NCBI GenBank assembly: GCA_041984885.1
Contig: JBHIXH010000028.1
Location: 1 to 31,143 of the forward strand
Direction: 5' to 3'
Length of the DNA stretch: 31,143 nucleotides
Source: UBA4486 sp041984885
GTDB lineage: Bacteria > Pseudomonadota > Gammaproteobacteria > Eutrophobiales > Eutrophobiaceae
This document shows, in pieces, positions 8,470 to 16,521 of the stretch. How positions within the stretch are numbered: the first letter of the stretch is position 1; each line of letters begins with the position of its first letter. The position numbers and the translations under genes were made by a program. The notes beneath the pieces are model-generated. The model was not told where the DNA came from, ran no database searches, and saw nothing but the letters and a program-made list of their open reading frames with translations.

Positions 8470-9825
8470 ATGCACTACGCAATTAAAAAGGGAATCCATC
8501 TGCCGGTCGAAGGGGCACCGGAAGCATCGATCCATCCCGGCCATAAAGTCGCGACTGTGGCATTGCTCGGTGACGAGTACATTGGCCTGAAACCCACGAT
8601 GCTGGTCAGCGAGGGCGATCAGGTCAAACGTGGTCAACCGCTGTTTGAAGACAAGAAAAATCCCGGCGTTTTATTTACCGCGCCCGGCTCCGGCGTCATC
8701 GAGGCAATCAATCGTGGCGCACGGCGAGTACTGCGGTCTGTCGTCATCCGGCTGGATGAGGCCGGTGCGGAAATTGATGAGCAGTTTGATCAATGTGACA
8801 GTGATGAACTGGAACAACTGGACGGCGAGTCGATCCGAAAGACCCTGATCAAGTCCGGCAACTGGACTGCATTTCGTACCCGGCCCTACAGCAAGATTCC
8901 GAAAATCGACAGCACACCCCACTCGATCTTTGTCACCGCGATGGATACCAATCCGTTGGCACCGGATCCGGTGCATATCATTTCTGAACGCGAACAGGCG
9001 TTCAGGGACGGCCTCACCCTGTTAACGAAGCTGACCGATGGCAAGATTTTCGTTTGCCAGCAGCATGGTGCAAAACTGAACCTGCCGGATTCAGCACAAA
9101 TTGACACTGCCGAGTTCTCCGGTCCGCATCCGGCCGGTCTCGCCGGCACTCACATTCATTTTGTTGACCCCGTCAGTGCAAGCAAAATGGTCTGGACCAT
9201 CGGTTACCAGGACGTGATTGCCATAGGCAAGCTGTTTACGACGGGTAAGCTCTGTATCGAACGCATTGTCTCCCTCGCGGGCCCGATCGTGCCAAAACCC
9301 AGGCTGGTGCGCACCCGCCTTGGCGCGAACATCGAAGCCATGGTCGATAACGAATTGATTCATGTTGAATGCCGCGTCATCTCCGGCTCGGTGTTTAACG
9401 GCCATCATGCGCATGACTGGGCCGGGTATCTGGGCCGCTACGACAATCAGATTACGGTACTGGCCGAAGGCCGGGATCGGGAATTACTGGGCTGGATTAT
9501 GCCGGGCCAGGAAAAATTTTCTGCCACGAATGCGTTTCTCTCCAGCCTGCTGAAACCGGAACGATTTAACATCACGACGACACAGAACGGCAGTCCACGC
9601 GCCATGGTGCCGATCGGGATCTATGAACACGTGATGCCATTGCGCATATTGCCGACACAGTTACTTCGCTCACTGCTGGTGCGTGACACCGACATGGCAC
9701 AATCGCTCGGCTGCCTGGAACTGGACGAAGAAGACCTGGCATTGTGCTCTTTTGTCTGTCCGGGTAAATACGATTTCGGGCCCGTATTAAGAGCGAATCT
9801 GGAACAGATCGAGAAAGAGGGGTAA
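8470..9825 (+). CDS. nqrA: Na+-translocating NADH:quinone reductase subunit A
   Basis: A 451-aa NqrA, full length, beginning IKKGIHLPVEGAPE like the family. It has the barrel-sandwich N-terminal region (GQPLFEDKKNPGVLFTAPGSG, about residues 55-80). NqrA is the cytoplasmic, membrane-associated subunit linked to the ubiquinone site of Na+-NQR, the pump that oxidises NADH, reduces quinone and exports Na+. It is first gene of an eight-gene operon; nqrB follows after 2 bp. No Shine-Dalgarno sequence is visible before the ATG, unlike the later genes. The 210-bp divergent region to azoR holds the operon promoter, which I could not place. Confidence 0.97.
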   Translation: MHYAIKKGIHLPVEGAPEASIHPGHKVATVALLGDEYIGLKPTMLVSEGDQVKRGQPLFEDKKNPGVLFTAPGSGVIEAINRGARRVLRSVVIRLDEAGAEIDEQFDQCDSDELEQLDGESIRKTLIKSGNWTAFRTRPYSKIPKIDSTPHSIFVTAMDTNPLAPDPVHIISEREQAFRDGLTLLTKLTDGKIFVCQQHGAKLNLPDSAQIDTAEFSGPHPAGLAGTHIHFVDPVSASKMVWTIGYQDVIAIGKLFTTGKLCIERIVSLAGPIVPKPRLVRTRLGANIEAMVDNELIHVECRVISGSVFNGHHAHDWAGYLGRYDNQITVLAEGRDRELLGWIMPGQEKFSATNAFLSSLLKPERFNITTTQNGSPRAMVPIGIYEHVMPLRILPTQLLRSLLVRDTDMAQSLGCLELDEEDLALCSFVCPGKYDFGPVLRANLEQIEKEG

Positions 9826-9827
9826 GC

Positions 9828-11039
9828 ATGTTTAGAGTCAGAAAATTTCTCGATCGCCTGCATCCGTATTTTGCCAAGGGCGGCCCGTACGAAAAGTATT
9901 ACGCCTTGTACGAGATGGTCGATACATTTCTGTATACACCCTCCGATGTCACCCGCACGTCACCGCATGTACGCGATGCCATCGACCTGAAACGTGTCAT
10001 GAGCTACGTCGTCGTTGCGACATTGCCGTGCATATTCATGGCGCTGTGGAATACCGGCTACCAGGCCAACCTGGCCATGGCGGCGATGGGTATCGAAAGC
10101 GTGCCCGGTTGGCGCGGCTGGATACTGGACGCGTTGAATGTCGGTCATGATCCGAACAGCATCTACGCGAATTGCATGCACGGTTTGTTGTATTTCCTGC
10201 CGTTATATATCGTTACCGTTGCGGTCGGTGGTATCTGGGAAGTGTTGTTTGCCGCGGTCCGTAACCACGAAGTCAACGAAGGCTTTCTCGTCACCTCAAT
10301 GCTGTTCACACTCACGTTGCCCCCTGACATCCCCTTGTGGATGGTCGGCATCGGTATCTCTTTCGGTGTCGTCATTGGCAAAGAAGTATTTGGCGGTACC
10401 GGTAAAAACTTTTTAAACCCGGCACTGACCGGTCGTGCGTTTTTGTTTTTCGCCTACCCGGCCGAGATGTCCGGTGACGCCGTCTGGACTGCAGTCGATG
10501 GTTTCAGTGGCGCGACACCGCTGGGTCTGGCGGCACTCGGTGGTGTCGACGCGATTACCGGCAGTGGTGTCACCTGGATGCAATCGTTCTTTGGCAATAT
10601 TCAGGGCTCGATTGGTTCGACGTCGACGCTGGCGTGCCTGCTAGGTGCTGTCTTTCTGATTTATACGCGTGTGGCCTCGTTCCGGATCATATTCGGTGTC
10701 TTTGCCGGTATGTTTTTGATGTCCGGCCTGCTCAACCTGATCGGCAGTGATACAAACCCGATGTTTGCCATGCCGTGGTACTGGCACCTGTCACTTGGTG
10801 GCTTCGCCTTCGGCATGGTGTACATGGCAACAGACCCGGTATCCGCTGCCATGACGGATACCGGTCGCTGGTTATTCGGTTTGCTGATCGGTGTCATGAC
10901 CGTATTGATTCGTGTGGTCAATCCTGCGTTTCCCGAAGGCATCATGCTGGCTATCCTGTTTGCAAATATCTTCGCCCCGCTGATCGATTATTTTGTCGTG
11001 CAGATGGATATCGCCCGACGTAAACGTGGTTACGCCTGA
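9828..11039 (+). CDS. nqrB: Na+-translocating NADH:quinone reductase subunit B
   Basis: A 403-aa multi-pass membrane subunit (about ten hydrophobic segments). The covalent FMN attachment site is seen as DGFSGATPLG, with the threonine at about residue 230. NqrB also binds riboflavin and forms the Na+ channel with NqrD and NqrE. GKNFLNPALTGRAF and the C-terminal DPVSAAMTDTGRW are family motifs. The ATG at 9828 has AGAGGGGT just upstream, inside the end of nqrA. The flavin at the threonine depends on ApbE, encoded downstream at 14349-15392. Confidence 0.97.
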   Translation: MFRVRKFLDRLHPYFAKGGPYEKYYALYEMVDTFLYTPSDVTRTSPHVRDAIDLKRVMSYVVVATLPCIFMALWNTGYQANLAMAAMGIESVPGWRGWILDALNVGHDPNSIYANCMHGLLYFLPLYIVTVAVGGIWEVLFAAVRNHEVNEGFLVTSMLFTLTLPPDIPLWMVGIGISFGVVIGKEVFGGTGKNFLNPALTGRAFLFFAYPAEMSGDAVWTAVDGFSGATPLGLAALGGVDAITGSGVTWMQSFFGNIQGSIGSTSTLACLLGAVFLIYTRVASFRIIFGVFAGMFLMSGLLNLIGSDTNPMFAMPWYWHLSLGGFAFGMVYMATDPVSAAMTDTGRWLFGLLIGVMTVLIRVVNPAFPEGIMLAILFANIFAPLIDYFVVQMDIARRKRGYA

Positions 11040-11049
11040 GGACTTATCG

Positions 11050-11826
11050 ATGCTGGCCAAACTACTCGCAATGAAAAATGACTCGACGCAAAAGACGCTG
11101 GCCGTCGCGATCCTGCTCTGTCTCGTCTGCTCAATTGTCGTCTCCGGTGCTGCCGTTGGGCTGCGCCCGTTGCAGGAGAAAAACAAATCAATCGATATCA
11201 AGAAAAACATCCTTGATGTCGCCGGCCTGCTGGACGCAAATACCGATATTGAATCCGCGTTTAAACAGATCGAGGCCAAAGTCGTCGACCTGAATACCGG
11301 CCAGCTTACCGATGCAGTTGATGCAGCAACCTACAGCCAGCGCAAGGCAGCAAAAGACCCGGATATGAGTAAATCGATACCGGCCGAAAAGGACATTGCC
11401 CGAATCAAACGACGGGCGGATTACGCCACGGTGTATTTCGTGAAAGATAATGACCAGACGCGCTTGATTGTCTTGCCCATGCATGGCTATGGGTTGTGGT
11501 CAACGATGTACGGGTTTATCGCGCTGGAAGCGGATGCGAATACGGTATATGGCATCAAGTTTTATGAGCATGGTGAGACTCCGGGACTGGGTGGCGAGAT
11601 TGATAATCCTGAATGGCGTTCCATCTGGGAGGGCAAGAAACTGTTTAATGAAAACGATGATATGAAACTGAAAGTTGTCCGCGGTCAGACCGACCCGGGT
11701 AGTGCCACGATTCAGCATGAAATTGACGGGCTGGCCGGCGCCACCCTGACCAGCAATGGCGTCAGCTACCTGGTGCAATACTGGCTGGGTGAAAATGGCT
11801 TCGGCCCGTTTCTGAAGAATTTATAA
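11050..11826 (+). CDS. nqrC: Na+-translocating NADH:quinone reductase subunit C
   Basis: A 258-aa subunit with one N-terminal membrane helix (about residues 15-38) and a periplasmic FMN-binding domain. The flavinylation motif is DGLAGATLTSNG, threonine at about 232; the usual Ser of SGAT is Ala here. HGETPGLGGEI and MYGFIAL are also typical. The start at 11050 is preceded by GAGGA and lies 10 bp after nqrB; an upstream in-frame GTG would only extend into nqrB. It passes electrons from the NqrD/E iron-sulfur centre to NqrB. Confidence 0.96.
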   Translation: MLAKLLAMKNDSTQKTLAVAILLCLVCSIVVSGAAVGLRPLQEKNKSIDIKKNILDVAGLLDANTDIESAFKQIEAKVVDLNTGQLTDAVDAATYSQRKAAKDPDMSKSIPAEKDIARIKRRADYATVYFVKDNDQTRLIVLPMHGYGLWSTMYGFIALEADANTVYGIKFYEHGETPGLGGEIDNPEWRSIWEGKKLFNENDDMKLKVVRGQTDPGSATIQHEIDGLAGATLTSNGVSYLVQYWLGENGFGPFLKNL

Positions 11827-11839
11827 ACGAGGCAGTGTA

Positions 11840-12502
11840 ATGGCAAGTGAAGCAAAAAAAGTCGTACTCGATCCATTGTTTGACAACAATCCGATCGCGT
11901 TACAGGTGTTGGGCGTTTGTTCCGCGCTTGCAGTTACATCAAAACTGTCGACGGCATTGATCATGTGTGTCGCACTGACCGCCGTTACCGCTTGCTCGAA
12001 TATGTCGATCAGTATGATTCGCAATCACATCCCGACAAACATTCGTATCATTGTGCAGATGACGATCATAGCCTCACTGGTCATCCTCGTAGACCAGGTA
12101 TTAAAGGCGTATGCATTTCAGACCAGCAAGGAATTATCTGTCTTTGTGGGTTTGATCATCACCAATTGCATTGTGCTGGGCCGGGCTGAGGCCTATGCAA
12201 TGAAAAATCCACCGGGCCTTAGTTTCCTCGATGGTATCGGTAATGGTCTGGGTTACAGCGCTGTTTTAATCGCCGTTGGCATTGTGCGTGAGTTATTCGG
12301 CTCCGGCACCTTGCTTGGCTATGAAATCCTGCCATTGGCTGCCAACGGTGGCTGGTATGAGCCGAACGGCATGATGCTGTTACCGCCGAGTGCGTTCTTT
12401 ATTATTGGTCTGTTGATTTGGGGACTGCGTACCTGGAAGACAAAGCAGGTAGAGAAACCGGAATACCAGATCCACCAGGTTCACCGCACCGAGGTTGTCT
12501 AG
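11840..12502 (+). CDS. nqrD: Na+-translocating NADH:quinone reductase subunit D
   Basis: A 220-aa integral membrane protein of the RnfE/NqrD family with six predicted helices. The conserved cysteines that share the intramembrane iron-sulfur centre with NqrE are in LGVCSALAVTSKL and IITNCIVLGRAEAY. The inverted-topology pairing with NqrE is the hallmark of the family. It begins 13 bp after nqrC, and its stop at 12500-12502 directly abuts the nqrE start. Confidence 0.96.
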   Translation: MASEAKKVVLDPLFDNNPIALQVLGVCSALAVTSKLSTALIMCVALTAVTACSNMSISMIRNHIPTNIRIIVQMTIIASLVILVDQVLKAYAFQTSKELSVFVGLIITNCIVLGRAEAYAMKNPPGLSFLDGIGNGLGYSAVLIAVGIVRELFGSGTLLGYEILPLAANGGWYEPNGMMLLPPSAFFIIGLLIWGLRTWKTKQVEKPEYQIHQVHRTEVV

Positions 12503-13111
12503 ATGGAGCATTTACTCAGCCTGTTTGTTGCCGCTATATTTACCGAGAACCTGGCGCTGTCTTTTTTTCTCGGCATGTGCACGTTTCTTGCCGTATCGAA
12601 AAAAATCTCGACGGCGTTCGGGCTTGGTGCCGCCGTTATTGTTGTGCAGGCGATCACGGTACCGGCAAATAACCTGCTCTATCAATTTATACTGAAAGAA
12701 GGTGCTCTCGGCTGGGCCGGTATGCCGGAAGTCGACCTGAGTTTTCTCGGCCTTATTTGTTATATCGGTGTCATAGCCGCGATTGTGCAAATCCTGGAAA
12801 TGGTGCTCGACCGCTACTTCCCGGCTTTATACAACGCGCTGGGAATCTTCCTGCCCCTGATCACAGTCAACTGTGCCATTCTCGGTGGCACCTTGTTCAT
12901 GGCGCAACGTGACTACAATTTTGTTGAAAGTGTGACATACGGACTTGGCAGCGGTGTCGGCTGGGCGCTGGCAATCACCGCACTTGCCGGGATTCGTGAG
13001 AAACTGAAATACAGCGACGTACCGGATGGCCTGCAGGGTCTTGGCATTACGTTTATTACGGTCGGCCTGATGTCACTCGGTTTTATGGCATTTTCCGGTA
13101 TCCAGCTCTAG
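12503..13111 (+). CDS. nqrE: Na+-translocating NADH:quinone reductase subunit E
   Basis: A 202-aa six-helix membrane protein, homologous to NqrD in inverted orientation (RnfA/NqrE family). Conserved cysteines lie in FFLGMCTFLAVSKK and ITVNCAILGGTLFM; both contribute to the shared iron-sulfur centre that takes electrons from NqrF across the membrane. It starts immediately after the nqrD stop, indicating translational coupling. The iron for this centre is thought to be delivered with help from NqrM, encoded at 15389-15565. Confidence 0.96.
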   Translation: MEHLLSLFVAAIFTENLALSFFLGMCTFLAVSKKISTAFGLGAAVIVVQAITVPANNLLYQFILKEGALGWAGMPEVDLSFLGLICYIGVIAAIVQILEMVLDRYFPALYNALGIFLPLITVNCAILGGTLFMAQRDYNFVESVTYGLGSGVGWALAITALAGIREKLKYSDVPDGLQGLGITFITVGLMSLGFMAFSGIQL

Positions 13112-13121
13112 GGGCAAGACG

Positions 13122-14348
13122 ATGACATTACAAATTATTCTTGGTGTGGTCGTGTTTACGTTAATCGTTCTCGCGCTTGTCTTTATCATCCTCGCGGCAA
13201 AATCAAGGCTGGTCGCCTCCGGCAATGTTTCTGTATTAATCAACGGAGAAAAAACGGTTGAAACTGCCGTTGGCGGAAAACTGCTGGGCGCGCTGGCCGA
13301 TGCCAATTTGTTTGTTTCTTCTGCCTGTGGCGGTGGCGGCACGTGTGGTCAATGTCGCGTGCGAGTCCTTGAGGGTGGTGGTGCGATATTACCGACAGAG
13401 GAATCGCATATAAACAAACGCGAAGCACGTCATGGTGATCGTTTGTCCTGCCAGTTGACTGTAAAACAGGATTTGAAGATTGAAGTACCGGATGAAGTAT
13501 TCGGTGTACGTAAATGGGAATGCAAGGTTCGATCAAATAATAATGTAGCCACATTCATTAAAGAGCTGGTTCTGGAATTACCTGAAGGCGAGAATGTTGA
13601 CTTCCGTGCCGGTGGGTACATTCAGATTGAATGTCCACCGTATGAGATTAATTACAAAGACTATGACATTGATGAGCGTTTCCGTGAAGACTGGGATCAT
13701 TTTAATTTGTGGCGATATAAATCGACCGTGAAAGAGCCGGTATTACGCGCCTACTCGATGGCAAATTATCCGATGGAAAAAGGCATCATCATGTTGAACG
13801 TGCGTATCGCCAGCCCGCCTCCCGGGGCGCCGGATGATATTCCGCCTGGTAAAATGTCGTCGTACATCTACAGCCTGAAACCCGGCGATACCGTCACGAT
13901 CTCCGGCCCGTACGGTGAGTTCTTTGCCAAGGAAACCGAAGCCGAGATGGTGTTTGTTGGTGGTGGTGCCGGCATGGCACCGATGCGTTCACATATCTTT
14001 GATCAACTGAAACGTCTCAGTAGCAAGCGTAAAATCTCATTCTGGTATGGTGCCCGTAGTAAACGCGAGATGTTCTATGTTGAAGACTTCGACATGTTGC
14101 AAAGAGAATGCGACAACTTTGTCTGGCATGTTGCCCTGTCGGATCCGAAACCGGAAGATAACTGGGAAGGGTATACCGGCTTTATCCATAATGTTCTGTA
14201 TGAAAACTATCTGAAAGATCATCCAGCACCGGAAGATTGTGAATATTATATGTGCGGTCCGCCGATGATGAACTCGGCTGTTATCGGCATGCTGGAAGAC
14301 CTTGGCGTCGAGCGCGACAACATCTTGCTGGATGATTTTGGTGGTTAA
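13122..14348 (+). CDS. nqrF: Na+-translocating NADH:quinone reductase subunit F (NADH entry)
   Basis: A 408-aa subunit. Order: an N-terminal membrane helix (about residues 5-25), a 2Fe-2S ferredoxin domain with cysteines at about 69, 75, 78 (ACGGGGTCGQCRV) and 110 (DRLSCQ), an FAD domain (RAYSMANYP) and an NADH domain (FVGGGAGMAPMRSH, YMCGPPMMN). It oxidises NADH and feeds electrons via FAD and 2Fe-2S to NqrD/E. The protein ends with DDFGG, normal for the family. The stop TAA is followed at once by the apbE GTG. Confidence 0.97.
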   Translation: MTLQIILGVVVFTLIVLALVFIILAAKSRLVASGNVSVLINGEKTVETAVGGKLLGALADANLFVSSACGGGGTCGQCRVRVLEGGGAILPTEESHINKREARHGDRLSCQLTVKQDLKIEVPDEVFGVRKWECKVRSNNNVATFIKELVLELPEGENVDFRAGGYIQIECPPYEINYKDYDIDERFREDWDHFNLWRYKSTVKEPVLRAYSMANYPMEKGIIMLNVRIASPPPGAPDDIPPGKMSSYIYSLKPGDTVTISGPYGEFFAKETEAEMVFVGGGAGMAPMRSHIFDQLKRLSSKRKISFWYGARSKREMFYVEDFDMLQRECDNFVWHVALSDPKPEDNWEGYTGFIHNVLYENYLKDHPAPEDCEYYMCGPPMMNSAVIGMLEDLGVERDNILLDDFGG

Positions 14349-15392
14349 GTGAACCCGGCCTGTTTGTCTGGCCTGCTGTTTCTCGTATTCACTCTTCAGG
14401 CCTGCGACTCTTCCGAGCGCGATACCGGTAACCTGACCTCAATATCCGGCCCGACGATGGGCACGAGGTACCAGGTCAAAATCGCCGATCCTGCGGCTAC
14501 TGATCATCGCGATGAACTGCGAACGTCTGTCGAACAGATACTGGTCGACATGAATAATTCGATGTCGACATATATCGGGGACTCGGAACTGTCGCTGATC
14601 AATCAAAACAGGACCATGCAGTGGCTACGCACTTCTGAACATCTATTTACCGTACTGCAAGAAGCAGACCGTGTCAGCCAACTCAGCCAGGGGGCATTTG
14701 ATGTTACCGTGGGACCACTGGTGGATCTTTGGGGTTTCGGTGCAGGCTCGGACAGCAACGCCCGTATTCCGGATGAGAATCAAATTGCCGAGGCCATTGC
14801 CGGTATCGGCTTCAGAAATATTGAACTGGATGAAAGCAACAGCCGCGTACGCAAGCGCATTGCATTACTGGAAATCGATCTGTCTGCTATTGCGAAAGGG
14901 TATGCCGTTGACGTGATCGCGGCAGCCCTCACCGGCGCTGGCTATCAAAACTTCATGGTGGAAATCGGCGGCGAAGTCATCACAAGAGGACAAAGATCTG
15001 ACCATCGTGGCTGGCGAATCGGTATCGAAAAACCGGATATCCATACTCGCGCGGTACAGCGCGTGCTTGAATTGAAAGACATCGCCATGGCCACGTCGGG
15101 TGATTATCGCAACTTTATTGAAGTTGACGGCAAACGCTATTCGCACACGATTGATCCGGTCACGGGTAGGCCCGTCACGCATCATCTGGCTTCGGTCTCC
15201 GTGTTGCACCGCTCGGCAATGACGGCCGACGCGCTGGCGACCGCGCTGAATGTGTTAGGGCCGGAAAAAGGTGTAACATTGGCAAATCTGGGAAAAATCC
15301 CCGCGCTGTTTATCGTTTATGCGGAGGAAGGATTCGAATTAATCTACACAAATGGTTTTGAAGACTATTTTGTAGAGGAGGCAGGAAAGTGA
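14349..15392 (+). CDS. apbE: FAD:protein FMN transferase, lipoprotein ApbE
   Basis: A 347-aa protein with a lipoprotein signal (lipobox LQAC, Cys19), so it is anchored in the membrane facing the periplasm. ApbE motifs are SGPTMGTRYQVKI, FDVTVGPLVDLWGFG, LSAIAKGYAVD, VEIGGEV, ATSGDYRNF and HTIDPVTGRP. It moves FMN from FAD onto threonine in NqrB and NqrC, and would serve RnfG too. GTG start directly abutting the nqrF stop; GGTGG within the end of nqrF may be its ribosome-binding site. The position inside the nqr operon fits its role as dedicated maturation factor. Confidence 0.95.
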   Translation: MNPACLSGLLFLVFTLQACDSSERDTGNLTSISGPTMGTRYQVKIADPAATDHRDELRTSVEQILVDMNNSMSTYIGDSELSLINQNRTMQWLRTSEHLFTVLQEADRVSQLSQGAFDVTVGPLVDLWGFGAGSDSNARIPDENQIAEAIAGIGFRNIELDESNSRVRKRIALLEIDLSAIAKGYAVDVIAAALTGAGYQNFMVEIGGEVITRGQRSDHRGWRIGIEKPDIHTRAVQRVLELKDIAMATSGDYRNFIEVDGKRYSHTIDPVTGRPVTHHLASVSVLHRSAMTADALATALNVLGPEKGVTLANLGKIPALFIVYAEEGFELIYTNGFEDYFVEEAGK

Positions 15393-15565
15393 AGCTCTTT
15401 ATAATCAGTTTTATTCTGATCGGCCTGTCGCTGATAGGCATGGCCGTCGGTATCATGATGAAACGCGGGTGTTTAAAAGGAACCTGTGGCGGCTTAAATA
15501 ACTTTTCCGGAGACAAGTCTGATTGTCCGGTTTGTGGCAAGACGGCTGAGTCAAAATCCGATTAA
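15389..15565 (+). CDS. nqrM: Na+-NQR maturation protein NqrM (DUF539)
   Basis: A 58-aa protein. The N-terminal membrane helix (about residues 3-23) ends in GMAVGIMMKRGCLKGTCGGL and is followed by a second cysteine pair CPVCG. The four cysteines (about 28, 33, 46, 49) and the K-G-[ST]-CGGL motif identify NqrM, needed to deliver iron to the NqrD/NqrE centre. GTG start overlapping the apbE stop by 3 bp (GTGA), with GAGGAGG upstream. It completes the maturation set for the pump. Confidence 0.93.
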   Translation: MKLFIISFILIGLSLIGMAVGIMMKRGCLKGTCGGLNNFSGDKSDCPVCGKTAESKSD

Positions 15566-15576
15566 GGGGGTAATAC

Positions 15577-15999
15577 ATGCTTCAATCAATCAAGGTAAAA
15601 GACTACATGGCGGCGAACCTGACCACGTTTACGCCAGATATGGATGTAATGATTGCGGTGACACATTTAATCGAAAAGCGCATCTCCGGTGCGCCTGTGC
15701 TGGATGAGCATGGCAACCTGATTGGAATCTTATCCGAGCGTGACTGCGTCAAGGTTGCACTGGAAGCCTGCTACTACTCGGAGGCAGCCGGCGTGGTGCG
15801 TGACTATATGCAGACTGATGTGCAAACAATCGATGGCGACATGAGCATACTTGAACTGGCTCAGTTATTTATTGATAAACCCTATCGTCGCTACCCGGTT
15901 GTCGACGGCAACCGGCTGGTAGGACAGATCAGTATTCGTGACGTACTGAGAGCGATGGAAAAGATTTCGGCGCCTGAATCATATTCAAAACAGGCATGA
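15577..15999 (+). CDS. Two-CBS-domain protein
   Basis: A 140-aa stand-alone pair of CBS domains. CBS1 (about residues 8-65): VKDYMAANLTTFTPD, GAPVLDEHGNLIGILSERDC. CBS2 (about 75-132): VRDYMQTDVQTIDGD, RRYPVVDGNRLVGQISIRDVLRAM. Such pairs bind adenine nucleotides or S-adenosylmethionine and sense energy state; no effector domain is attached. The ATG at 15577 has AAGGGGGT upstream and lies 11 bp after nqrM, so it may ride on the nqr transcript. The ligand and partner cannot be told from sequence. Confidence 0.93.
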   Translation: MLQSIKVKDYMAANLTTFTPDMDVMIAVTHLIEKRISGAPVLDEHGNLIGILSERDCVKVALEACYYSEAAGVVRDYMQTDVQTIDGDMSILELAQLFIDKPYRRYPVVDGNRLVGQISIRDVLRAMEKISAPESYSKQA

Positions 16000-16038
16000 A
16001 CCCGCCGACACTTACAGACACGATAAGCGGTTTTTTTT

Positions 16039-16521
16039 ATGCCTTCATTTGACGTAGTTTCTGAAGTAGACAAGCATGAATTGACTAATGCAGTTGACCA
16101 GTGCAACCGGGAAGTAACCAACCGGTTTGATTTCAAGGGTAGCAATGCACGGGTACAGCAGACGGATTACGAGTTGACAGTACATGCACCTTCAGAATTT
16201 CAGGTCGAACAGATTATCGATATCCTGATTAACAAGTTATCCAAACGCGGAATTGATTCAAGTTGTCTCGAACGCGGCGAGATCAGTGAAGCCAACAATG
16301 AGGCTAAATTGCCGGTTATTATCAAACATGGTATCGATACCGAGCTGGCGAAAAAAATAGTAAAAGAGATCAAGGCAGGCAAACTGAAGGTGCAGGCTGC
16401 AATTCAGGGTGAACAGGTTCGCGTGACAGGGAAAAAACGCGACGACTTGCAATCAGTCATTACCATGTTAAAGGAAGCACCGCACCCGGTTCCTTTGCAA
16501 TACACCAACTTTCGAGACTAG
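16039..16521 (+). CDS. yajQ: YajQ family nucleotide-binding protein
   Basis: 160 aa, full length: MPSFDVVSEVDKHELTNAVD at the N-terminus, RFDFKGS, an ERGEISEA segment and LPLQYTNFRD-like end (VPLQYTNFRD). Made of two RNA-recognition-like folds. In Xanthomonas and Pseudomonas the family binds cyclic di-GMP and acts through a transcription factor; elsewhere the role is unsettled. The start codon follows directly on a run of eight T with no Shine-Dalgarno sequence. The stop TAG overlaps the stop of the convergent gene (CTAG shared). Confidence 0.95.
   Translation: MPSFDVVSEVDKHELTNAVDQCNREVTNRFDFKGSNARVQQTDYELTVHAPSEFQVEQIIDILINKLSKRGIDSSCLERGEISEANNEAKLPVIIKHGIDTELAKKIVKEIKAGKLKVQAAIQGEQVRVTGKKRDDLQSVITMLKEAPHPVPLQYTNFRD

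Noticed and set aside
10993..11049. Upstream GTG start for nqrC inside nqrB
   Set aside because: The ATG at 11050 has a good ribosome-binding site and gives the family N-terminus; the extension is only nqrB read in another frame.
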